NCBI GenBank assembly: GCA_020061685.1
Contig: JAGUXU010000075.1
Span: 1-9,825 of the forward strand
DNA length: 9,825 bases
Reading direction: 5' to 3'
From: Candidatus Omnitrophota bacterium
GTDB taxonomy: Bacteria > Omnitrophota > Gorgyraeia > Pluralincolimonadales > Pluralincolimonadaceae
Shown: positions 1 through 6,802 of the stretch, piece after piece
Layout: every line of letters starts with the position of its first letter
Numbering within the stretch: the stretch's first letter is position 1
Notes under the pieces: generated by a model
Told to the model about the DNA's origin: nothing
Databases searched by the model: none
What the model saw: the letters and a program-made list of their open reading frames with translations, nothing else
Made by a program: the position numbers and the translations under genes

Positions 1-1746
1 CACATCCTGGCGACGATGCATAACGGCGGCGGAAAAGCGCCCTTTATCCTGCATTATACCGACGGGACCGAAGAGAAGAAAGTGGTCGGCTTCTCCGACT
101 GGTGGGGGGCAAATGCCGTATACGGGGAAAAGCTGGCGATAAAGACGATTCATCATCACGAGGCGGGCGGTGACAGAAAGCCCGACGCCGGCATTTATCT
201 GCAGACCATAGAGCCAGGTAAGGGCAAGATACTTTATTCCATAACGCTACCCGCCGAGAGGAGATTGCATATATTCGCGATGACTCTGGAAGGCGAGGTC
301 TCGAACGACGCTATTCCGTCGCCGGTCATAACAGAGCCGAGGGCGAATTATTCGGTCGGAGGCATCGTAAAGATAGCGGTTGAGGAGAAGGAAGACGATA
401 TCGCAAAGGTCGAATATTCCATAGATGACGGCCGGTGGCAGGATATGGAGCCGTCGGCGCCGGGCGCCTACGCCGCCGAATGGGATACCGCGAAGGTAAC
501 CGGGATAAATCATAAGATCGGCGTCAAAGCGACCGATAAGATCGGGCAGATCTGCGTAAAGAGCGTCGATATCAGGGTCGTCAATAAAGTCACGATAATC
601 TTTCCGTTTGACGGAGCGAGCATATATAAGACAGCGGCTATAATGGTCGAGCCGAGGGCGGACAGGGAGGTCGAGAAGATGGAGCTTCAGATCGATGAGG
701 GGCCGCCCGAAGAGATGTCCCTCTCGAATATGGGGCTTTATACGAAAGAATGGAAAGTGGATGAAAATTACGCGCCCGGTTCGCCGCATACATTGACGGT
801 AAAGGAATGCGAGAAGGGCGGCGGCGTCACTGTCGACGCGGTGAAGGTGACGGTCGACTCGGTCAAAGTCATGATCGCCGAGCCGCTTAAGGGTCATACC
901 GTCTCCATCGACAAGAATGCGAGGGACTGGGTCGGGACGGCGCCGGAGGAGGAGAATGCCGCCACCATAAGCGGCGGCGAATATATTTGGAAAGACGCGA
1001 AGGGCGACGACACCGGGAACGGCCGTTATACTTATCCGATGAACAAGGCTTTGACGAAAGGAAGCGACTTAAGGGAGTTCAGGGTGACGTGGGACGATGA
1101 TAATCTGTACCTTATGATAAAATGCGACCGCCCCGGAGACTACTGGACGCCGTACAGGATAATAGGGATAGACCAGGACGGCGCAAAGGGCGGCAAGGCA
1201 GGCACGCAGATACTCGCGCAGGGGGATACGGACGAGATGAGCCCCGAGAGCGGCTGCTACGGGAACCTGAAGGTCTCGCCCGAACTTGCCTGCGAATACG
1301 TGATAGGCGTATTTAATTCTTATAAAGGACGTATCTGGGACGCGAACGGGAAACTCATCGCCCGTAAGACCGGGGATAAAGACGATACATCCGGCTTTAA
1401 GATCGACGACACCAACTGGAATGCGGTCGAGGTGGCGATACCCTTGAATCTGATCGGCGGTAACCCGTCCGGACAGACATGGAGATTTATAGTGGGGGTC
1501 GGCCAGCAGGATAACGATATCTTTAGAGGAGTGGAGAAGACGCGGTCCGAATGGCACGGAGGAGGCGGAGAGACAGGCGGCTCAAATCCCTATGTCTATG
1601 ATTTGGCGGGTCCGGACAAGAAGACGCAGGAATATGAATTGAACGGGTACAGGCCTGAAGGCGATCCCTCGGATCCAAATACATTTGCGGTCATCAGAAA
1701 GTGTTATCTAACAGTTACATTCAGCGACGAGAGACTAAAGGAATAA
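1..1746 (+). CDS. Multidomain secreted carbohydrate-binding-type protein, 5'-truncated (beta-sandwich, two Ig-like, DOMON/glucodextranase-C-like)
   Basis: The frame is open from base 1, so the true start lies upstream; the first in-window ATG is at 16 and residues below count from it. Residues 1-95 resemble a beta-sandwich module seen attached to glycosidases (a DGT strand, FSDWW at 26-30, IYLQTI at 60-65, LHIFAMTL at 84-91). Residues about 100-190 and 192-285 look like two Ig-like modules, each with the pattern 'x-V-E/L-x-x-I-D-x-G'. Residues 293-572 match the glucodextranase C-terminal / DOMON-like pattern: DW at 304-305, GDDTGNGRYTYP at 330-341, GNPSGQTWRFIV at 482-493, EWHGGGG at 512-518 and YDLAGPDKKTQE at 528-539. 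No catalytic domain is visible; one may lie upstream. The protein is probably extracellular or surface-bound and glycan-binding, which is inference. The last domain is shared with the next two genes. The stop is followed 38 nt later by the next gene's ATG. Confidence 0.8.
   Translation, partial: HILATMHNGGGKAPFILHYTDGTEEKKVVGFSDWWGANAVYGEKLAIKTIHHHEAGGDRKPDAGIYLQTIEPGKGKILYSITLPAERRLHIFAMTLEGEVSNDAIPSPVITEPRANYSVGGIVKIAVEEKEDDIAKVEYSIDDGRWQDMEPSAPGAYAAEWDTAKVTGINHKIGVKATDKIGQICVKSVDIRVVNKVTIIFPFDGASIYKTAAIMVEPRADREVEKMELQIDEGPPEEMSLSNMGLYTKEWKVDENYAPGSPHTLTVKECEKGGGVTVDAVKVTVDSVKVMIAEPLKGHTVSIDKNARDWVGTAPEEENAATISGGEYIWKDAKGDDTGNGRYTYPMNKALTKGSDLREFRVTWDDDNLYLMIKCDRPGDYWTPYRIIGIDQDGAKGGKAGTQILAQGDTDEMSPESGCYGNLKVSPELACEYVIGVFNSYKGRIWDANGKLIARKTGDKDDTSGFKIDDTNWNAVEVAIPLNLIGGNPSGQTWRFIVGVGQQDNDIFRGVEKTRSEWHGGGGETGGSNPYVYDLAGPDKKTQEYELNGYRPEGDPSDPNTFAVIRKCYLTVTFSDERLKE
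921..963 (+). repeat. Direct repeat copy A, within the DOMON-like domain
   Basis: This 43-nt tract matches 1937-1979 with a single mismatch (42 of 43 identical by eye). It encodes the conserved start of the DOMON-like domain (R-D-W-V-G-T-A-P-E-E-E-N-A-A). The surrounding coding DNA of the two genes is more diverged. The tract is therefore either a remnant of recent tandem duplication or a patch kept alike by gene conversion. Confidence 0.85.
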
Positions 1747-1770
1747 AAAATAATCGTCCCCCGTAAAGAA

Positions 1771-1776
1771 GGAGGG
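1771..1776 (+). promoter_or_regulatory. Strong Shine-Dalgarno site for the second DOMON-like gene
   Basis: The sequence AAGGAGGG ends at 1776, 8 nt before the ATG at 1785. This is one of the best ribosome binding sites in the window and fixes the start. It is consistent with high, independent translation of this small secreted protein. Confidence 0.75.
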
Positions 1777-1784
1777 TAAGTAAT

Positions 1785-2744
1785 ATGGTAAAGTTAGTAT
1801 CCGTTCTCGCTATCGTGTCGGTCCTTTCGGCAGTTTCTTTCGCCGAGGAGACGACGCAAGCGGTCAAGGGCCTCTCTGCCGCCGAGGCAGGCAGGGTCCC
1901 TCTCATCGGCCATACTATCACGGTCGATAAAAATGTGAGGGACTGGGTCGGGACGGCGCCGGAAGAGGAGAATGCCGCCGCCGTAAATAACAGCGAATAT
2001 ATCTGGAAAGACGCCACGGGCGATGATAAGGGAAATGGTAATTATACCTACCCCTTGAATAAGGCGCTTAAGAAAGGCGCGGACCTGAAAGAGTTCAGGG
2101 TCACTTACGATAAAGACAACTTGTACCTTTTAGTTAAGACAGACCGCCCGGCCGACTGGTGGACCGGCTACAGGATAATAGGCATCCATAAGAAGGGGGC
2201 AGTCGGGGGTATGACGCTTTTGGCGCAGGGCGACCCGGACGAATGCAGTTCCGACTCCGGCACCTACGCCAATTTAAAAGTCTCGCCTGATTTGGCATGC
2301 CAGTATGTAGTCGTGGTATCGTCGACGTATAAGGGCAGGATATGGGACGAAAAAGGAAAACTTATCGGGCGCAAGGAAGCGGCCCCGGATGACACCGCAG
2401 GGTTTAAGATAGAGGACAGCAACTGGAACGCGATAGAGATCGCGATTCCGTGGACATTACTCGGAGGAAATCCCGCCGGCCAGACATGGGAATTCATAGT
2501 TGCGACCGGGCAGCAGGATAACGATATGGCGCGCCCGGTCAAGGAACAAGCGGATGAATGGAACGGCGGCGGCGGCGCGGCCAACCGCGCGAATCCGTAT
2601 GTGTATGATCTGGCCGGAGCCGATAAGGCCACGCAGGAGAAAGAACTCGGCAGTTACGACGGGGATGCGGATGAAGACGATCCGAAGGGTTTCGCTACGA
2701 TAGACAAGTCGTATCTGACCGTGAATTTCGGCCTGATGAGATGA
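1785..2744 (+). CDS. Secreted single-domain DOMON/glucodextranase-C-like protein (copy 2)
   Basis: The product is 319 aa. Residues 1-20 form a clean signal peptide (basic Lys3, hydrophobic core, SFA then EE), so cleavage after Ala20 and export are expected. Residues 42-316 are one DOMON-like domain homologous to the C-terminus of the preceding gene: DW at 53-54, GDDKGNGNYTYP at 79-90, GNPAGQTWEFIV at 228-239, EWNGGGG at 258-264 and YDLAGADKATQE at 274-285. There is no catalytic motif and no membrane anchor beyond the signal peptide. The family is known as a C-terminal module of secreted amylases and glucodextranases, with a proposed carbohydrate-binding or surface-attachment role. A free-standing soluble glycan-binding protein is the inference. 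A strong ribosome binding site fixes the start. The gene sits between two paralogous copies in one transcription direction. Confidence 0.85.
   Translation: MVKLVSVLAIVSVLSAVSFAEETTQAVKGLSAAEAGRVPLIGHTITVDKNVRDWVGTAPEEENAAAVNNSEYIWKDATGDDKGNGNYTYPLNKALKKGADLKEFRVTYDKDNLYLLVKTDRPADWWTGYRIIGIHKKGAVGGMTLLAQGDPDECSSDSGTYANLKVSPDLACQYVVVVSSTYKGRIWDEKGKLIGRKEAAPDDTAGFKIEDSNWNAIEIAIPWTLLGGNPAGQTWEFIVATGQQDNDMARPVKEQADEWNGGGGAANRANPYVYDLAGADKATQEKELGSYDGDADEDDPKGFATIDKSYLTVNFGLMR
1937..1979 (+). repeat. Direct repeat copy B, within the DOMON-like domain
   Basis: This is the second copy of the 43-nt tract at 921-963, with one mismatch. It occupies the homologous position at the start of the domain in the next gene, about 1 kb downstream. 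The third paralogue (2777-3742) has diverged in this stretch. Confidence 0.85.
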
Positions 2745-2763
2745 TCACACCGGGTCTTTTGAG

Positions 2764-2769
2764 AAAGGA
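2764..2769 (+). promoter_or_regulatory. Shine-Dalgarno site that selects the start of the third DOMON-like gene
   Basis: AAAGGA lies 7 nt before the ATG at 2777. It supports 2777 over the upstream in-frame ATG at 2741. That earlier ATG overlaps the previous stop as ATGA but has no ribosome binding site, and it would add twelve residues ahead of a normal signal peptide. Confidence 0.7.
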
Positions 2770-2776
2770 CGGACAT

Positions 2777-3742
2777 ATGGGAAAAAGAGCCCTCGTTATT
2801 TTTTGCGTTATCGTCGCGATATTTTTATCTTTTCAGGATCTGCATTCTGAAGAAACACAAGGGTCCCTCGCAGGACATACCATCAAAGTCGATGGCTCTA
2901 TCGGCGACTGGACCGGCACCGCGCCGGCTAAGCCAAACACCGCGGTTGTCGACAAAGGGGAATATATCTGGAAGGACGAGACAGGCGATGATACGGGAAA
3001 CGGCAAATATACCTATCCGACCAATAAGGCCTTCGCCAAAGGCGCCGATCTCCTAGAATTCCGCGTCACATGGGACGGCCAGAACGTCTATTTCTTAATA
3101 AAGAGGGCCCGTCCCGGTGACTGGTGGGTCCCGTACTGTCTGATAGGTATAGACCAAGACGGCGCCCGGGGCGTTAAAAAAGGCGCCCAGATACTGACAC
3201 AGGGCGATATAAATTCGCTTGAGGCGGACAGCGGGGCATTCGGCGAATTGAAAGTCATGCCGGCCCTGGCTTGCGAGTATGTGATCGGCATAGCCAAGAC
3301 GTATAACGGCAAGATTTGGGACGCGGACGGGAAATTGGTCGCGAAGAGCACCGGGGAACAGACCGATACCAAGGGGTTTATGATAAAGGACTCTAACTGG
3401 TCAGCGATCGAGATAGCGATACCGCAGAGCATAATCGGTAACCCGGCCGGCAAAACATGGAGATTTATCGTCGCCACGGGCGTTGAAGAAGACGGCCGGT
3501 TAAGGGAGATCTATAAGGAAGCGACCGAATGGCACGGCGGCGGCGGCGAGGATACGACCGCGGACGACGGGACCGACCCCGATTTTTACGACTTAGCCGG
3601 CTCCGATAAGGCGACACAGGAATCCGAATTGGGGAGTTATAATGCCGCCTCGCCCGCAGGAGATACCAACGGCTTCGCCGTGATAAAGAGGTCGCATCTC
3701 ACCGTGAATTTCTCGGCGATGAAACTCGCAAGTGCGGAATGA
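2777..3742 (+). CDS. Secreted single-domain DOMON/glucodextranase-C-like protein (copy 3)
   Basis: The product is 321 aa from the chosen start. Residues 1-24 are a signal peptide (MGKR, then the hydrophobic core ALVIFCVIVAIFLSF) with likely cleavage near LHS/EE. Residues 33-312 form the same DOMON-like domain as the two preceding genes: GDW at 43-45, GDDTGNGKYTYP at 70-81, GNPAGKTWRFIV at 221-232, EWHGGGG at 251-257 and YDLAGSDKATQE at 271-282. It is the most diverged of the three and has a longer acidic insert before YDLAG (ED/TADDGTDPD). No enzyme motif is seen. Role and location are inferred as for its neighbour: an exported carbohydrate-binding or surface-associated protein. An alternative start at 2741 overlaps the upstream stop, but the signal peptide and ribosome binding site favour 2777. 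The hydrolase gene follows after 18 nt. Confidence 0.83.
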   Translation: MGKRALVIFCVIVAIFLSFQDLHSEETQGSLAGHTIKVDGSIGDWTGTAPAKPNTAVVDKGEYIWKDETGDDTGNGKYTYPTNKAFAKGADLLEFRVTWDGQNVYFLIKRARPGDWWVPYCLIGIDQDGARGVKKGAQILTQGDINSLEADSGAFGELKVMPALACEYVIGIAKTYNGKIWDADGKLVAKSTGEQTDTKGFMIKDSNWSAIEIAIPQSIIGNPAGKTWRFIVATGVEEDGRLREIYKEATEWHGGGGEDTTADDGTDPDFYDLAGSDKATQESELGSYNAASPAGDTNGFAVIKRSHLTVNFSAMKLASAE

Positions 3743-3760
3743 TGTCATGACTTTAGATAA

Positions 3761-4657
3761 ATGAAAAAGTACACGCTTTTATTTTTTATCCTTTCCTTCC
3801 TGATACCAGCCGCTGCCTTCGCCGATATGATCTACCTTAAATCCGGCGGATCGGTAAGATGCGTGATAGAGAACGAGACAGATTACGCCGTGTATGTGAT
3901 TATGAATACCGGCGAGAAGACATATTCCAAGGACCAGATAGCGTCTATATCAAGAGCCCGTGACGAAGAAAACGCGATGTTGAAGGAGAAATGGGGAAAG
4001 GGCAAGAAACAACGCCAAGCCGAGCAGGAGAAGCAGGATCTGGAAGAAAAACCCGTAAAGCCCGTCGATACCGTAAGGTTCTATGACAGATATTGGTATA
4101 CATATGCCGTCCGCCTTCCGCCGCAATATAATACGAAGACCAAATATCCCGTCCTTTTCTGTTTCGACCCGGGCGCAAACGGCGAGGACGCGGCCCGGAG
4201 GTTCGCTTACGCCGCCGATAATTTAGGATGGATAGTCGTCGGTTCGCTTGATTCGAAGAACGGCCCCTGGCCGCCTATAGTCAGGGCGCAGGAGGCGATG
4301 CTGAAAGATATCCCGAAGCGTTTCAGCGTGGATGAAAGACGCTTTTACGCGACAGGGCTATCCGGCGGCGCCCGCGCGGCAGCTACCATCGCGTATAGAC
4401 ATCTTGATCAATTCAAAGGCATAATTACCTGCGCAATGGGCGTTCCCTATGATCCAGAGCAATACAAAATATCTAAAAATATAGCCGTTTACATCTGTAT
4501 AGGCACAAAAGATTTTAATTTAGAGGCGGCAAGGGAAGAATACGGTAAATTGCGTCTTATGGGCGCAAAGGCCTATAAGCACGAATTCGAAGGCGGGCAC
4601 GAATGGCCCCCTCCGGAGATCATCTCTCAAGCCCTGGACTGGATGGCAAAACAGTGA
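3761..4657 (+). CDS. Secreted alpha/beta hydrolase (esterase-like) with N-terminal beta-rich domain
   Basis: The product is 298 aa. Residues 1-21 are a signal peptide (KK, hydrophobic core, AAAFA, then D). Residues 22-65 form a small beta-rich domain of the pattern D-x-I-Y-L-K-x-G-G...G-E-K-x-Y-x-K-D-Q-I, a kind seen at the front of secreted bacterial proteins. A charged, probably helical linker (about 66-100) follows. Residues 105-298 resemble an alpha/beta hydrolase: YPVLFCFDPGAN (oxyanion region, 129-140), the nucleophile elbow G-L-S201-G-G, the likely acid Asp251 in IGTKD and the likely base His280 in GGHEW. This resembles PHB-depolymerase/feruloyl-esterase-like enzymes; the substrate is unknown. 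Position after three glycan-binding-type proteins suggests de-esterification of a polysaccharide, which is inference. No Shine-Dalgarno site precedes the ATG, so translation may be coupled to the upstream gene. Confidence 0.8.
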   Translation: MKKYTLLFFILSFLIPAAAFADMIYLKSGGSVRCVIENETDYAVYVIMNTGEKTYSKDQIASISRARDEENAMLKEKWGKGKKQRQAEQEKQDLEEKPVKPVDTVRFYDRYWYTYAVRLPPQYNTKTKYPVLFCFDPGANGEDAARRFAYAADNLGWIVVGSLDSKNGPWPPIVRAQEAMLKDIPKRFSVDERRFYATGLSGGARAAATIAYRHLDQFKGIITCAMGVPYDPEQYKISKNIAVYICIGTKDFNLEAAREEYGKLRLMGAKAYKHEFEGGHEWPPPEIISQALDWMAKQ

Positions 4658-4664
4658 TTTTTCT

Positions 4665-5624
4665 ATGCAGATAGGCAAATTAAAACTTAAATCCAACCTT
4701 ATCCTTGCCCCGATGGCGGGGATAACGGACCTGCCCTTTCGTATGCTTAACCGCAAGTTCGGATGCGAACTCGCCTTTACCGAGATGATAAACGCCCGTT
4801 CCCTGAGCAGTAATAATAAGAAAGCGCTGTTTATGCTTACGACCAAGCGCGGCGACAGGCCGCTGGGGACTCAATTGGTCGGAAGCGAAGTCGAGTATAT
4901 ACATAAGGCCATCGAGAAATTGCATAAATACAAGTTTGACGTCATTGATTTTAACGCGGCCTGTCCGGAGAGAAAGGTTATCCGGAAGGGGGAGGGCGCC
5001 TTCCTGCTCAAAGACCCCAAGAAATTAAAGCGGATTCTCAAGATCATCGTCGAGAATTCCGGTGCTCCGGTCACCGTGAAGATACGCACCGGCTGGGACA
5101 AGAGTTCCGTTAAAGCAAGAGAGATAGCGCTCCATGCCGAAGATGCCGGCATAGACGGCCTGTTCATTCACGGAAGGACCAAAAGCCAGGGACATTCGGG
5201 AGAGGTGGATTATAGATCCATTAAAGAGGTAAAAGATTCCTTGAAGATCCCTGTCTTCGGCAGCGGGGATATTTTTTCCGCGCAACTCGCAAAGAAGATG
5301 CTTGACGAGACCGGATGCGACGGGGTCGCGGTAGCGCGCGGCGCCCTCGGCAATCCCTGGATATTTAATGAGATAAGCGCTTTTTTAGAAGACGGCAGGG
5401 CCATGGAGAGGCCCGGCATAGATAAGATAATAAATACGATGCGAGAGCACCTTGATTCCTGCATCGCATATCACGGAGCCAAAGACGGGGTCCTTATATT
5501 CCGCAAATTCTTCGCCTGGTACACGAAAGGGTTCGATAACGTAAGGGCCTTAAGGGTCAGGGCCTTTTCAGCCAAGACGAAAAGCGGGATGCTCGGCGTG
5601 ATGGGCGAACTTCGTAATTTATAA
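4665..5624 (+). CDS. dusB: tRNA-dihydrouridine synthase (DusB type)
   Basis: The product is 319 aa, close to E. coli DusB in length. It reduces uridines in the tRNA D-loop to dihydrouridine, using FMN and NADPH, in the cytoplasm. The N-terminus IGKLKLKSNLILAPMAGITDLPFR is the classic Dus TIM-barrel opening. The catalytic cysteine is Cys100 in FNAACPERK; most DusB proteins have MGCP or FGCP there, so AACP is a variant. Further signatures are VKIRTGW (138-144), IHGRT (168-172), GSGDI (199-203) and ARGALGNPWIF (224-234), which together bind FMN and phosphate. The C-terminal helical tRNA-binding domain includes RKFFAWY. The gene starts 7 nt after the hydrolase stop with no Shine-Dalgarno site, suggesting cotranscription and coupled translation. 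The function is unrelated to the upstream secreted cluster. Subfamily assignment to DusB is less certain than the Dus assignment. Confidence 0.92.
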   Translation: MQIGKLKLKSNLILAPMAGITDLPFRMLNRKFGCELAFTEMINARSLSSNNKKALFMLTTKRGDRPLGTQLVGSEVEYIHKAIEKLHKYKFDVIDFNAACPERKVIRKGEGAFLLKDPKKLKRILKIIVENSGAPVTVKIRTGWDKSSVKAREIALHAEDAGIDGLFIHGRTKSQGHSGEVDYRSIKEVKDSLKIPVFGSGDIFSAQLAKKMLDETGCDGVAVARGALGNPWIFNEISAFLEDGRAMERPGIDKIINTMREHLDSCIAYHGAKDGVLIFRKFFAWYTKGFDNVRALRVRAFSAKTKSGMLGVMGELRNL

Positions 5625-5653
5625 TTGACTAATCCCCGATTTCATATTAAACT
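5625..5653 (+). promoter_or_regulatory. Probable sigma70-type promoter for pfkA
   Basis: A -35 box TTGACT (5625-5630, five of six to consensus) is followed after 17 nt by TAAACT (5648-5653, four of six). It begins directly after the dusB stop codon. The predicted start is near 5660, giving a leader of about 33 nt to the ATG at 5693. The same TTGACT with 17-nt spacing occurs before hisG. This would make pfkA and the two genes behind it a separate transcription unit. Confidence 0.5.
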
Positions 5654-5692
5654 CCTTAAAAAGAGGATTGTTTTCTGCTTATGGGGGGAAAA

Positions 5693-6781
5693 ATGAGAAG
5701 GAGAAGGATAGCGATATTGACGGGCGGAGGCGATTGCCCGGGTTTAAACGCCGTCATACGTGCCGTGGCAAAGAAGGCGCTGGGAGAAGGATGCGAAGTG
5801 ATCGGCATAGAGGACGGATACGAAGGCCTTGTCAAGAATAAGACAAGGAAACTTACCAACCCCGATGTCTCGGGGATACTTACCCTCGGCGGCACGATAC
5901 TGGGGACTTCCAATATCGCGAACCCTTACCGTTATGCGGTCCAGGCGAAAAGATGTAAACTCATATTCAGGGACCTCCATAAGACAGCCCTAAGGAATTT
6001 TAAAAAACTCAACGCTGAGGCGCTGGTCTGCATCGGAGGCGACGGTACCCTCTCGTCCGCTTACAGGCTTTATGAAGACGGTATTCCGGTAGTCGGCGTC
6101 CCCAAGACGATAGATAACGACATCCTCGGCACTGATATAACTTTCGGTTTCGACACCGCGGTCACGATCGCCACCGAGGGGATAGACAGGATACACACGA
6201 CTGCCCAATCGCACCATCGCGTCATGGTGCTTGAGGTGATGGGCCGTAACGCCGGCTGGATCGCCCTGTATTCGGGTGTCGCGGGCGGGGGCGATATCAT
6301 CCTCATTCCCGAGATACCTTTCGATATCAAGGCCATCGTAAGGAAGATAAAGGAGAGGCACGGCAAGGGCAAGAGGTTCAGCATCGTCGTCGTCGCGGAG
6401 GGGGCCAAGCCGAAAGGCGGAGATGTGGTCGTCCAGAGGATAATAAAGCAGAGCACCGAGGCCGTCCGGTTAGGGGGCATAGGTTTTGTCATAGGCGACC
6501 AGATAGAGAAACTTACATGCATCGAGACGCGCACGGTAGTGATGGGCCATCTGCAGAGGGGAGGTTCGCCCACCCCTTTTGACAGGATACTTGCCACGCA
6601 ACTGGGCACCAGGGCGATGGATTTCATAAACGAAGGCGATTTCGGGTATATGGTCGGCGTAAGGAATAATGAGCTCGTTAAGGTCTCGCTTCGCGAAGTG
6701 GCCAAAGGCAAACGTCTCGTGCCTCCGGACCACCCCTTAGTCGAATCGGCGCGTTCGGTCGGGACGTGTTTCGGGGATTAA
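5693..6781 (+). CDS. pfkA: 6-phosphofructokinase, mixed-substrate (group III-like) type
   Basis: The product is 362 aa from 5693. It phosphorylates fructose 6-phosphate to fructose 1,6-bisphosphate in cytoplasmic glycolysis. The nucleotide loop is LTGGGDCPGLNAVIRAV. The donor-site motif is GGDGT (115-119), whose Gly118 corresponds to E. coli Gly104 and is typical of ATP enzymes. PKTIDND (137-143) carries Lys138 where E. coli has Gly124, a lysine typical of PPi-using enzymes; Asp141 is the catalytic base. MGR (183-185) and GHLQRGG bind fructose 6-phosphate. Gly plus Lys is the combination I associate with the mixed-substrate group, so ATP is the likelier donor but PPi cannot be excluded. The start is placed at 5693 (MRRRRIAIL) because a G-rich ribosome binding site lies just upstream and family members begin there; an ATG four codons earlier (5681) has no good site. 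A STAS gene follows after 21 nt. Confidence 0.93.
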   Translation: MRRRRIAILTGGGDCPGLNAVIRAVAKKALGEGCEVIGIEDGYEGLVKNKTRKLTNPDVSGILTLGGTILGTSNIANPYRYAVQAKRCKLIFRDLHKTALRNFKKLNAEALVCIGGDGTLSSAYRLYEDGIPVVGVPKTIDNDILGTDITFGFDTAVTIATEGIDRIHTTAQSHHRVMVLEVMGRNAGWIALYSGVAGGGDIILIPEIPFDIKAIVRKIKERHGKGKRFSIVVVAEGAKPKGGDVVVQRIIKQSTEAVRLGGIGFVIGDQIEKLTCIETRTVVMGHLQRGGSPTPFDRILATQLGTRAMDFINEGDFGYMVGVRNNELVKVSLREVAKGKRLVPPDHPLVESARSVGTCFGD

Positions 6782-6786
6782 AATTT

Positions 6787-6794
6787 AAAGGAGG
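6787..6794 (+). promoter_or_regulatory. Strong Shine-Dalgarno site for the STAS gene
   Basis: AAAGGAGG is followed by an 8-nt spacer and the ATG at 6803. The near-perfect match implies efficient translation of the STAS protein relative to its neighbours. It fixes the start codon. Confidence 0.75.
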
Positions 6795-6802
6795 AAGACA
6801 AG

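Noticed and set aside
247..897. 216-codon open frame on the - strand
   Set aside because: It lies wholly inside the + strand multidomain gene, whose protein has recognisable domains and strong conservation with its paralogues. The antisense translation has no recognisable pattern. GC-rich codon use creates such frames.
1747..1784. Possible terminator or hairpin between the first two genes
   Set aside because: The C-rich and G-rich runs (TCCCCC and GGAGGG) do not pair well. The G-rich run is better explained as the ribosome binding site.
2741..2776. Upstream ATG (2741) as start of the third DOMON-like gene
   Set aside because: It overlaps the previous stop as ATGA but has no ribosome binding site and would put twelve residues before a normal signal peptide. 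The ATG at 2777 has AAAGGA at good spacing.
6070..6711. 213-codon open frame on the - strand opposite pfkA
   Set aside because: The pfkA frame has every family motif in order. The antisense product is low in recognisable structure and has no ribosome binding site of note.
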